9,807 nucleotides of DNA from Lachnospiraceae bacterium (GTDB taxonomy: Bacteria > Bacillota_A > Clostridia > Lachnospirales > Lachnospiraceae), in the NCBI GenBank assembly GCA_017620055.1, contig JAFZRD010000161.1, forward strand, positions 1 through 9,807, in the 5' to 3' direction. The translations under genes were made by a program, and so were the position numbers. Below are positions 1 to 6,203 of the stretch, piece by piece (the stretch's first letter is position 1; each line of letters starts with the position of its first letter). The notes under the pieces were generated by a model that did not search any database, was not told the origin of the DNA, and was given only the letters and a program-made list of their open reading frames with translations.

Positions 1-1016
1 TCCCGGCATATCCTGTCGACGATGAGTTCCGCCTCTTCGTATGCCGTATCGGTATAGATGAAACGGATCCTCTCCCCTTCGCCTTTATCCGTCCAAAGTG
101 ATTTTGCCTTGCGGCCGCTGTTATTTGATATCACGGCGTTCGCGGCATCGAGTATCGTCTGTGTGGACCGGTAGTTCTGCTCGAGCTTAACGACCTTTGC
201 GTCCGGATATACCTTTTCAAAATCAAGGATGTTCCTGATGTTAGCACCCCTGAACTTGTATATAGACTGGTCGTCATCACCGACCACGCATATGTTCCTG
301 TTCTTCGCGGCAAGGAGTCTTATCAGCTCGAACTGTGCGGTGTTCGTATCCTGGTATTCGTCGACCATTATGAACCGGAACCTGTTCTGGTAATTCTCCA
401 GAACATCCGGACACTTCTCAAACAGCTCCACGGTCTTCATGATAAGATCGTCAAAATCAAGGGCATTGTTCTTCCGAAGCGTTGCCTGATACTCCCTGTA
501 GACCTTTGCAAACAACTCGTCCGCATAGTCACCGAGAGCATCTTTTTCCTCGTCCTCCACCGATGACAGTTCGTTCTTGCAGTTTGAGATCCTTCCGAGA
601 AATCTCTTCTCGGGCCACTGCTTCGGATCTATCTGAAGGCGCTTCAACACTTCCTTCATCACCGATTTGGAATCGTCGGTATCGTATATCGTAAAGTTCG
701 TATCATATCCGATAAGATCGATATGGCGTCGCAGTATCCTGACACATGTCGAGTGAAAAGTCGCGACCCATATGCTCTCGCTCCCGTGTCCGACTAGTCT
801 GTCGATCCTGTCGCGCATCTCACCGGCTGCCTTGTTCGTGAACGTAATGGCAAGTATATTCCAGGGGTCCACGCCGGCTTCATCGATAAGATACGCCGTC
901 CTGTTGGTCAGAACCCTGGTCTTGCCCGAGCCCGCGCCGGCAAGTATCAGGAGCGGGCCTTCAACCTGCGAAGCCGCTTCTCTCTGTTTGTCATTTAATG
1001 TTTCAAGAACACTCAT
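1..1016 (-). CDS. pcrA: ATP-dependent DNA helicase PcrA/UvrD, N-terminal part (cut by window edge)
   Basis: This is a superfamily 1A 3'-5' DNA helicase used in DNA repair and in clearing stalled or recombining DNA. I translated the minus strand from ATG at 1014-1016 and obtained 338 codons that run off the left edge, a little under half of a usual PcrA of about 740 residues. Motifs appear in order: Gln11 of the Q motif; Walker A AGAGSGKT (26-33); ITFTNKAA (57-64); TFHS (86-89); DFDDL (187-191); the DEYQDT Walker B (219-224); VVGDDDQSIYKFRGA (244-258); and NYRST (281-285). All catalytic residues expected in this part are present. A GGAG ribosome site lies 7 nt before the start (1024-1027 on the plus strand). 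The gene is divergent from the YerC-type gene, and pcrA and yerC are also close in Bacillus subtilis. The UvrD/PcrA family call is near certain; PcrA rather than another paralogue is inferred from taxonomy. Confidence 0.95.
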   Translation of the reverse strand, partial: MSVLETLNDKQREAASQVEGPLLILAGAGSGKTRVLTNRTAYLIDEAGVDPWNILAITFTNKAAGEMRDRIDRLVGHGSESIWVATFHSTCVRILRRHIDLIGYDTNFTIYDTDDSKSVMKEVLKRLQIDPKQWPEKRFLGRISNCKNELSSVEDEEKDALGDYADELFAKVYREYQATLRKNNALDFDDLIMKTVELFEKCPDVLENYQNRFRFIMVDEYQDTNTAQFELIRLLAAKNRNICVVGDDDQSIYKFRGANIRNILDFEKVYPDAKVVKLEQNYRSTQTILDAANAVISNNSGRKAKSLWTDKGEGERIRFIYTDTAYEEAELIVDRICR

Positions 1017-1028
1017 TTGCAATCTCCA

Positions 1029-1060
1029 CTTTAACGTGTTAAAATGTAACAGCGTTAAAG
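1029..1060. promoter_or_regulatory. Nested dyad between pcrA and yerC, candidate TrpR-family operator
   Basis: An 8-bp perfect inverted repeat, CTTTAACG (1029-1036) and CGTTAAAG (1053-1060), encloses a second one, TGTTA (1037-1041) and TAACA (1047-1051). The two centres coincide within half a base. The dyad lies in the 70-bp divergent gap and overlaps a weak plus-strand promoter guess (TTAAAA 1039-1044, 17 bp, TATAAA 1062-1067). Repressors of the TrpR fold bind GTTA/TAAC-containing palindromes, and the adjacent plus-strand gene encodes such a protein. Autoregulation is therefore a reasonable inference, but no binding is shown. Confidence 0.4.
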
Positions 1061-1086
1061 TTATAAACCATTAAAGGGGGCATCAT

Positions 1087-1392
1087 ATGAATCCAAAGAT
1101 AAGAACCGCTGCAGTCGACTATCTTTTTGATGCGGTCATGGAGCTGAAGAGCAAAGAAGAATGCTACATCTTCTTCGAAGACATATGCACCATCAACGAG
1201 CTGCTGTCACTGAGCCAGCGTTTCGAAGTAGCCAGCATGCTTCGTGAGAAGAAAACATATCTCGAGATCGCGGAACATACAGGTGCATCCACAGCAACCA
1301 TCAGCCGTGTCAACCGTTCACTCAACTACGGCAACGACGGATACGATATGGTACTGAGCCGCATGGAATCCAAAAAGAAGAAAAAGAAATGA
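1087..1392 (+). CDS. yerC: YerC/YecD family TrpR-related DNA-binding protein
   Basis: This is a 101-residue all-helical protein of the TrpR/YerC family. The N-terminal two thirds (about 5-55) match the dimerising helices, including SLSQRFEVASML. A helix-turn-helix follows at about 57-80 (TYLEIAEHTGASTATISRVN), very close to the TrpR reading head. The protein ends in a run of seven lysines after a serine, which could add nonspecific DNA affinity. The start is supported by an AAAGGGGG ribosome site 6 nt upstream (1073-1080). TrpR itself represses tryptophan genes, but the ligand and targets of Gram-positive YerC proteins are not evident from sequence and no trp gene is in view. The gene faces away from pcrA across a nested dyad that may be its own operator. 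It converges on cheC with a 7-bp gap. The family call is firm; the function is open. Confidence 0.9.
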   Translation: MNPKIRTAAVDYLFDAVMELKSKEECYIFFEDICTINELLSLSQRFEVASMLREKKTYLEIAEHTGASTATISRVNRSLNYGNDGYDMVLSRMESKKKKKK

Positions 1393-1399
1393 ACTGATA

Positions 1400-2017
1400 C
1401 TATACCTGCACACCGAGTCTTGAGAACAGTTTCTCAAGTGAATCACTCTCAAGTGCAAGTATCATATTGCTGCTTAACTGTTCATCGTCGATCGTAAACT
1501 GTTCTTCAACAACGAGCACCTGCTCTCCGGGCTTGACAAATTCCGTAAGCGGTAACTTCATGATATCAGATACCTTCCCCGGGATCTGTTGGGGTGTACC
1601 GATGTTAACGAACAGGCTCGTCAGAGTTGCGAGCGAATTGGCATATGCTCCGCTCGTTATGTTTGCCATCTCGTTAAGTACGGATGAATCCATATCGTCG
1701 AGGTTGGCGATGTTCTCGATCTCTTTTGCATAGAAGGTGTTGATGATACGCTGTGCAAATCTCTTCTCCACCACGTGAAGCATCATTCCCTCGAGATCGC
1801 CGGTTATCTGTATCCTGAGGCCGATGACCATATTGTCCTCGCCGCCAAGATACTCTGTCGTCGATTCATATCCCAAAAGCATAACATGCGGTACGGACAT
1901 ATCTATCGCCGTCCCGAGAAGCACAGACAACGCGGTACAGGCATTACCCGCACCGATGTTTCCGATCTCCCGCATTACATCCAACTGTAATTCGTTAAGC
2001 TTGTTATATGCGATCAT
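1400..2017 (-). CDS. cheC: Chemotaxis protein CheC, two-site CheY-P phosphatase
   Basis: CheC proteins dephosphorylate CheY-P and partner with the receptor deamidase CheD. The 205-residue length fits the family. The consensus [D/S]xxxExxN-x22-P is satisfied exactly twice: Asp13, Glu17, Asn20, Pro43, and Ser112, Glu116, Asn119, Pro142. Both phosphatase sites therefore look intact, as in true CheC rather than the one-site CheX. The EIGNIGAGNA box (17-26) and its pseudo-repeat NEMANITSGAYANS (115-128) are clear. The protein is soluble, with no membrane segment. A GAGG ribosome site precedes the ATG by about 8 nt, and an extended -10 promoter lies further upstream. No cheD, cheY, receptor or flagellar gene is in the window, so this is a detached copy. 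It may act on CheY of a distant chemotaxis cluster or on another response regulator. Confidence 0.9.
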   Translation of the reverse strand: MIAYNKLNELQLDVMREIGNIGAGNACTALSVLLGTAIDMSVPHVMLLGYESTTEYLGGEDNMVIGLRIQITGDLEGMMLHVVEKRFAQRIINTFYAKEIENIANLDDMDSSVLNEMANITSGAYANSLATLTSLFVNIGTPQQIPGKVSDIMKLPLTEFVKPGEQVLVVEEQFTIDDEQLSSNMILALESDSLEKLFSRLGVQV

Positions 2018-2055
2018 AAATACACCTCAAACTGCATGATCTTCCCTTATCAATA

Positions 2056-2085
2056 TTCATATGCCAAAGTATTGTATCATATAAT
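2056..2085 (+). promoter_or_regulatory. Promoter of the antiporter gene (TATAAT)
   Basis: A perfect TATAAT at 2080-2085 has a modest -35, TTCATA (2056-2061), at 18 bp. It would give a leader of roughly 45-50 nt. A second candidate closer to the gene is TTGACT (2105-2110), 17 bp, TAAAGT (2128-2133), which would start transcription at about 2139-2141, almost at the ATG at 2143. The -10 regions of this promoter and the cheC promoter are within 10 bp of each other, so polymerases would compete. Confidence 0.5.
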
Positions 2086-2099
2086 CCGACCTTCTTCAA
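2071..2099 (-). promoter_or_regulatory. Promoter of cheC (extended -10)
   Basis: Read on the minus strand, TTGAAG (2094-2099) and TACAAT (2071-2076) are 17 bp apart, and the -10 is preceded by TG to give TGATACAAT. This is a good sigma-A type promoter, with transcription expected to start about 50 bp before the cheC ATG. Its core overlaps the plus-strand TATAAT of the antiporter promoter. Confidence 0.6.
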
Positions 2100-2136
2100 C
2101 AGATTTGACTTTTGAGTTCTTTTGGTCTAAAGTATT

Positions 2137-3336
2137 GTGGCTATGCAAACATACGATATATTCAAGTCGCTTGCGATAATCATAATCTTTGCGAAACTGT
2201 TCGGTATCGGTGCGAGACGCCTTCGTATACCGCAGGTCGTCGGCGAGATCATCGCCGGCCTTCTGATCGGTCCTTCCCTTCTCGGATGGGTCGACAACAC
2301 CGCGTTCATCAGCCAGATGGCCGAGATCGGTGTCATCCTGCTGATGTTTTCGGCGGGACTTGGAACCGACATCAAAGAGCTTCGCAAAACAGGCCCGATC
2401 GCATTTCTCATCGCGTGCGCCGGCGTCTTCGTTCCGCTCGTATGCGGAACCGCATACTACATGATTTTCTACGGATTGGACTCTCTGTCCTCTCCGAAGT
2501 TCATCGAGGCTGTCTTTGTCGGTACGATAATGACCGCGACGAGCGTTTCCATCACCGTTGAAACTCTCAAAGAGCTCGGCTTCTTAAAGAGTAAAGTCGG
2601 AACGACCGTCATGGCCGCCGCGATCATCGATGACGTCATAGGCATCATCGTCCTCACCTTTGTCATAAGCTTCAAGGATCCCGACGTGAACATCGCAAAC
2701 GTCTGCTTTGAGACGCTGATGTTCTTCATATTCTCGATAGGAATGGGATTCGTCACATACAAACTGTTCCAGATCATCGACAGGAAATACCCTCACACGA
2801 GACGTATCCCGATCGCGGGACTGGCGCTGTGCTTTGCGATGGCATACATCGCCGAGGCGCTCTTCGGCATTGCCGACATCACGGGCGCATACGTTGCCGG
2901 GATCATCCTGTGCTCCATCAGTGATTCCGATTATATCGCGCGCAAAATGGACATTAATTCATATATGCTGTTCGGCCCGATATTCTTCGCATCGATCGGC
3001 CTCAAGACCGACCTGGCCGATTTCTCGTTTGAGATACTGTGGTTTGCGATCGGCTTCGTGATCGTCGCCCTTCTGGCGAAAATCATAGGATGCACGATCA
3101 TGGCAAAGATCTGCAGATTTTCTTTCAACGAGTCGCTGATCTGCGGCGTGGGCATGATGACAAGAGGCGAAGTTGCCCTTATAGTATCACAAAAGGGCCT
3201 CTCAGTCGGTCTGATCAGCCCTGTTTATTTCTCTGCCGTGATACTTCTGATACTTGTATCGAGCATCGCGACACCTGTTTTTCTGAAGATCCTTTTCTCA
3301 AAGCTCCCGAAAGAGCCCGTGGCTGTGGAAGACTGA
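2137..3336 (+). CDS. Cation:proton antiporter, CPA2 family (Na+/H+, NapA/KefB-like)
   Basis: This is an integral membrane antiporter of the monovalent cation:proton antiporter-2 family, expected to exchange Na+ (or K+) for H+ and control pH and sodium. At 399 residues it contains only the membrane domain, with about 12-13 hydrophobic segments and no C-terminal RCK/TrkA-N or UspA domain. The unwound-helix motif TATSVSIT lies at 133-140. An Asp-Asp pair sits at 165-166 (IIDDVIG); a DD pair is known for electrogenic Na+/H+ exchangers, whereas Kef-type exchangers carry QD. The conserved RGEVALIVSQKG is at 343-354. The start is uncertain: GTG at 2137 or ATG at 2143 (two codons shorter), with a stop just upstream and no Shine-Dalgarno sequence for either. 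The gene converges on the SARP gene with only 4 bp between stops. Substrate (Na+ versus K+) is inferred. Confidence 0.88.
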   Translation: MAMQTYDIFKSLAIIIIFAKLFGIGARRLRIPQVVGEIIAGLLIGPSLLGWVDNTAFISQMAEIGVILLMFSAGLGTDIKELRKTGPIAFLIACAGVFVPLVCGTAYYMIFYGLDSLSSPKFIEAVFVGTIMTATSVSITVETLKELGFLKSKVGTTVMAAAIIDDVIGIIVLTFVISFKDPDVNIANVCFETLMFFIFSIGMGFVTYKLFQIIDRKYPHTRRIPIAGLALCFAMAYIAEALFGIADITGAYVAGIILCSISDSDYIARKMDINSYMLFGPIFFASIGLKTDLADFSFEILWFAIGFVIVALLAKIIGCTIMAKICRFSFNESLICGVGMMTRGEVALIVSQKGLSVGLISPVYFSAVILLILVSSIATPVFLKILFSKLPKEPVAVED

Positions 3337-3352
3337 TGTATCAGTCTCTTCC
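3327..3352. terminator. Hairpin over the two convergent stop codons, possible bidirectional terminator
   Basis: A perfect 6-bp stem, GACTGA (3331-3336) and TCAGTC (3341-3346), has loop TGTA. It is extended by GGAA (3327-3330) and TTCC (3349-3352) across a 2-nt bulge. It contains both stop codons, TGA of the antiporter gene and TGA of the convergent regulator gene. No U-run follows on either strand, so intrinsic termination would be weak. A palindromic CTCTTAAGAG lies just beyond at 3354-3363. Confidence 0.3.
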
Positions 3353-4483
3353 GCTCTTAAGAGGTCTCACACGGTATACGATGACGACCTCCTCATCCGT
3401 TCTCTCGCGTGCCGCGCTCTTTAATCTCTCAAGAACCCCGACCGCATCCTCATAGCTTTCCGCCGGGAACAGTATCGCTATCTCCGAATCCGCTTTCCTG
3501 CATATCGCATCACCCACACGGAGCATTCTCTGACAGCATCCCACGATGTCCGTCATGCTCTTCTCTTCGTAAAGGGGATCCCCGCTATCGGAACCGTCTA
3601 TCCTGACATAAATGAGCCCGAGGAATATCGTTGCCTTGGAACGCGACTGCATACGGCGCTGCAGATTGTACAGCTCCTTGAACGTTCTGTAATCGCACAG
3701 GAACGCCTGCTGCTCTATCACTTCCTCCTGTAGCTCGACCTGCATCCTGTCAGCCTCGTCCTGAAGCTTCACGGACAGATCACGTACCTCATTGTAATAG
3801 TTCACGACACTGCTCTTTGCCGTCGCATCGGGATTTGCGATCGCAAGTTTTGCGATCTGAGCCTCAAGCTCGAGTATCTCACTCGTACCTGCAAGCTCGA
3901 GAGCCTTCTCGCACACCTGAACGACCTTGGCGGTGTGATTTTCTCCCTTAAGTATCTCAATATAAGCCATGACAGCCTCGACATACATGTCGCGGTATGC
4001 TGCCGATTTGGCGATCAACCAGGGCTCGGATGAAAAATCGGGCAAAAGCGTTCCCTTGTACATCGCGATGGCCTGTTCCAGGTAATCTTTCCTCCTGGCA
4101 GCGGATATAGTGGGATTGATGCCCGCCTGCGCGAGCGCACTGAAATCTATCGCATCTATCGTGACATCAAGATCCCTGTTCCACTGATACGTTCCGCGGT
4201 GCGAGATTATGGCACCGGCAAGACCGTCGGCACCCTCCTTGTCTATCATTGACCTGAACCTGTAAAGAAGCGTCCTGAGAGCCGTTGCGGGATTGGCGTA
4301 ATCCTCACCGGACCACAGGAGTTCAAACAGTTCCTGATGAGTTATCGGTCTGTCCGAATTCACGAGAAGATATGCAACGAAGAGCTTCGTCTTTCTCGTG
4401 TTGGAGAGGTTCTCCAGGATCGGCTTGCCGTCCATCAGGATCTCAAATCCGTCAAAAATGCTGATAGTGATCTTCTTGCCCAT
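3341..4483 (-). CDS. SARP/BTAD-type transcriptional regulator with degenerate GGDEF-like C-terminus
   Basis: This 380-residue cytoplasmic regulator has three parts. Residues 1-100 form an OmpR-type winged helix (ISIFDGFEILMDGKPI; then PITHQELFELLW, with ALRTLLYRFRSMI as likely recognition helix). Residues 105-240 form a helical bacterial transcriptional activation domain (typical DYLEQAIAMYKGTLLPDF and a TPR-like VCEKALEL). A heptad-rich helix at about 230-265 leads into a C-terminal domain at 283-372. There, VGDAICRKADSEIAILFP aligns with the GGDEF signature region, but the GGDEF residues read ADSEI (331-335). Diguanylate cyclase activity is thus not expected, and the domain may bind a ligand or dimerise. 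A modest AGG ribosome site lies 6 nt before the ATG. The start is 22 bp after the stop of the upstream membrane-protein gene, so the two probably form an operon. SARP regulators often control neighbours; autoregulation of this operon is inferred. Confidence 0.85.
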   Translation of the reverse strand: MGKKITISIFDGFEILMDGKPILENLSNTRKTKLFVAYLLVNSDRPITHQELFELLWSGEDYANPATALRTLLYRFRSMIDKEGADGLAGAIISHRGTYQWNRDLDVTIDAIDFSALAQAGINPTISAARRKDYLEQAIAMYKGTLLPDFSSEPWLIAKSAAYRDMYVEAVMAYIEILKGENHTAKVVQVCEKALELAGTSEILELEAQIAKLAIANPDATAKSSVVNYYNEVRDLSVKLQDEADRMQVELQEEVIEQQAFLCDYRTFKELYNLQRRMQSRSKATIFLGLIYVRIDGSDSGDPLYEEKSMTDIVGCCQRMLRVGDAICRKADSEIAILFPAESYEDAVGVLERLKSAARERTDEEVVIVYRVRPLKSGRD

Positions 4484-4505
4484 AATTTACCTGCCTTCTC
4501 ATTTA

Positions 4506-5855
4506 TTATCTGTAAGGGACCACGTAATACTCCGGGTCCGAATAACCGGCTCCCTTCAAGAGCGAGATATAGTTCGACACTTTGATGTTGTTCTCGTCGG
4601 CGAAATCGGAGGCCATGATCGACCGTATGACGCCCGGGTTTGCGACGATGTTGTTGTTGCCCATGATGTATATCCTGTCCCCGCACAGGATCGTTCCCTC
4701 GAAATTAACGTCGTTATGGATTATGACGTTGCCCGGAGTCGCAACAATACCCGTAAAATCACCTGTTATATCAACATCCGTTCCGGAGATGAGCTTACGG
4801 TATTTTCCTACGTAGATGCCGTCATTGTTCGAGTCGTAATAGATCGAGATATCGCCGAGTCTGTCAAGCGAGCTGTCGACAAGTCCGATCGTATCGTTGT
4901 ATTCGATAAGCGGTGCCTCATCCATCCTGTACGTCGGGATGAACTGCCCGTCCAGCGTGTACATCGTCTCCTTCGAAAATCCCCTGATCTCATTCATCCT
5001 CTGCGCATAACATTCCAGCCCATCGGAGAACGGTTCGAGGATCACGAATGAACCGTTTATGTTTATATCGCCCCGGCAGACTATCCTGTCCGCCCTGACC
5101 CCGAGCTGCGTCGACAGTATGTTGATACCGCCGTACGTCCCGGTCTCGCCGTACACGATCTCCGCGTCGCGGCGTTCCTGATCGGTATGCTTTCCCGCGT
5201 AGATGTCGCCGATGATCGAGGAAGTCTGTCCGGTTATGTATATTCCCTTCTGGGCCACAAGTACATAGCGGAACAGGTCGTCATTTCCGGCGTGAAACAC
5301 GACATCCGGAAAATGTATCCTGTAGCTGAGCGTATCACGTCTCGTTCCGGCAACCGGATCGCTACACTCGAATGTGACATTTCTGATCCGCAGTCCCGTA
5401 GTGACACCGGCTCCGTCGGTATCTTCATCTATTCGCGTATTCGGATCGTATATGACAGTGACATTTTGCGGCGCGCCGTTTGCCAGAAGCCTTGACAGGC
5501 TGTCACATATCTGCGACGGATCATCTCCAAGCGCGGCTATTATCCTGTTCGTATATCCCATCCGGAAATAGTCATCCAGCTCTTTCTCGGACAGCGATGA
5601 GTCGTCCTCCGCCCTCGCAAGTTCGAGGAGACCTTCGTACTGCTCTCTCCCCGCCGTCTGCGCGATCTTCCCCACTTCGCTGATGATAACTGCCGAAGCA
5701 CGGTCAATATCCTGTACGCTCCGTACTATGCTCCTTTGGGTGGCCGATTCCCTGTATATGGAAAATGCGCTTCCCGATACCATAAGAACTGACAACGTAA
5801 AGAGGATGATCATCAACAGGAGCGCATATAGCCTGACCCAATGATACCTTCTCAT
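4506..5855 (-). CDS. Membrane-anchored extracytoplasmic protein with repeat-like beta-rich C-terminus, unknown function
   Basis: I do not recognise a named family. The 449-residue product has a short basic N-terminus, one hydrophobic segment (about 9-30) and no lipobox or signal-peptidase site I would trust, so it is likely anchored with its C-terminus outside. Residues 40-130 are helical and polar. From about 155 to 420 the sequence alternates short beta strands with G/N/D turns (GIYITG, IIGDIYAG, GDININGSFVI, VDITGDFTGIVATPGNVII, NFEGTILCGDRIYIMGNNNIV), as in beta-solenoid or polymer-forming proteins. A DSNNDG loop (341-346) resembles a calcium-binding turn. The layout recalls accessory type IV pilus proteins of the PilX kind, but the prepilin G-F-T-L-x-E cleavage motif is missing. 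It is first in a probable operon with the SARP regulator. No good ribosome site precedes ATG 5853-5855, though an upstream in-frame TAG leaves no other start. Confidence 0.7.
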   Translation of the reverse strand: MRRYHWVRLYALLLMIILFTLSVLMVSGSAFSIYRESATQRSIVRSVQDIDRASAVIISEVGKIAQTAGREQYEGLLELARAEDDSSLSEKELDDYFRMGYTNRIIAALGDDPSQICDSLSRLLANGAPQNVTVIYDPNTRIDEDTDGAGVTTGLRIRNVTFECSDPVAGTRRDTLSYRIHFPDVVFHAGNDDLFRYVLVAQKGIYITGQTSSIIGDIYAGKHTDQERRDAEIVYGETGTYGGINILSTQLGVRADRIVCRGDININGSFVILEPFSDGLECYAQRMNEIRGFSKETMYTLDGQFIPTYRMDEAPLIEYNDTIGLVDSSLDRLGDISIYYDSNNDGIYVGKYRKLISGTDVDITGDFTGIVATPGNVIIHNDVNFEGTILCGDRIYIMGNNNIVANPGVIRSIMASDFADENNIKVSNYISLLKGAGYSDPEYYVVPYR

Positions 5856-5876
5856 AACTGATATATTAGCCTATTT

Positions 5877-5903
5877 GTGACAATCACGCAAGGGATTTGT
5901 CAC
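5877..5903. repeat. Inverted repeat in the leader of the membrane protein/SARP operon
   Basis: GTGACAA (5877-5883) and TTGTCAC (5897-5903) form a perfect 7-bp inverted repeat with half-site centres 20 bp apart, about two helical turns. It lies between the predicted transcription start (about 5913) and the ATG of the membrane protein. It could be an operator for a dimeric regulator or a weak RNA hairpin with a 13-nt loop. The regulator encoded in the same operon is an obvious candidate, but this is inference. Confidence 0.3.
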
Positions 5904-5919
5904 TATGTATCGGGTCGAG

Positions 5920-5950
5920 ATTATACTAAACAACCTGCACAATGATTCAA
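5920..5950 (-). promoter_or_regulatory. Candidate promoter of the membrane protein/SARP operon
   Basis: On the minus strand there is a perfect TATAAT (5920-5925) with TTGAAT (5945-5950) 19 bp upstream, longer than the ideal 17. Transcription would start near 5913 and give a leader of about 58 nt before the ATG at 5855. Confidence 0.45.
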
Positions 5951-6012
5951 TCGTTTAAGCATGCCCGTTTTTTGTCGTTATTTCCGATATATGCATAATA
6001 TGGGCCTTACGC

Positions 6013-6018
6013 TATAAT
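6013..6018 (+). promoter_or_regulatory. -10 box of the first Rpn gene
   Basis: A perfect TATAAT stands at 6013-6018. The best -35 at 17 bp is only TATGCA (5990-5995, 3 of 6 matches), so the promoter may be weak or need an activator. The predicted start near 6025 would place the whole structured leader (6026-6209) in the transcript. Confidence 0.45.
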
Positions 6019-6025
6019 GGCACTA

Positions 6026-6203
6026 CATCTTTTGGAGATGGCATTTCTACACTCATATTGGGGGTCTCCGGGGTACAATTGAATATCGCATCATCCATGA
6101 TGCAACAAGATTTGCTTATGAAATTTCTGCTTTTTGAGGTTTTACCTCACACCCCGGAGACAGCACGTCTGAAAGATCCATCACCAAACACGAAAAGGAG
6201 ACC
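6026..6203 (+). promoter_or_regulatory. Candidate structured leader RNA with a switchable anti-SD strand
   Basis: Four stems can be read. CATCT (6026-6030) and AGATG (6036-6040) form a small 5' hairpin. An 11-bp perfect stem, GTCTCCGGGGT (6064-6074) with ACCCCGGAGAC (6151-6161), closes a domain. Inside it are GCATCA-TCCA-TGATGC (6088-6103) and TGAGGT-TTT-ACCTCA (6135-6149). Together they make a three-way junction with unpaired AU-rich joints. The 5' strand GGTCTCC (6063-6069) is also perfectly complementary to GGAGACC (6197-6203), which contains the ribosome site of the Rpn gene. The two pairings exclude each other, which is the logic of a translational riboswitch or thermosensor. I do not recognise it as a known riboswitch class. 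The pairing is seen in sequence; the regulation is inferred. Confidence 0.5.

Noticed and set aside
1373..1438. Intrinsic terminator after yerC
   Set aside because: The hairpin at 1419-1438 is perfect but has no U-run on either strand and lies inside cheC coding sequence.
4398..5051. Long plus-strand open frame opposite the membrane-protein gene
   Set aside because: It overlaps a well-supported minus-strand gene, has no ribosome site and no recognisable motif; it is an antisense shadow.
6038..6082. 14-codon leader peptide with GGAG in front of ATG 6038
   Set aside because: GGAG (6034-6037) touches the ATG with no spacing, so initiation is unlikely; kept only as a remark in the leader ORF finding.
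6064..6161. The 11-bp inverted repeat as ends of a miniature transposable element
   Set aside because: No flanking target duplication is visible, the internal hairpins fit an RNA domain better, and one arm relates to the ribosome site.
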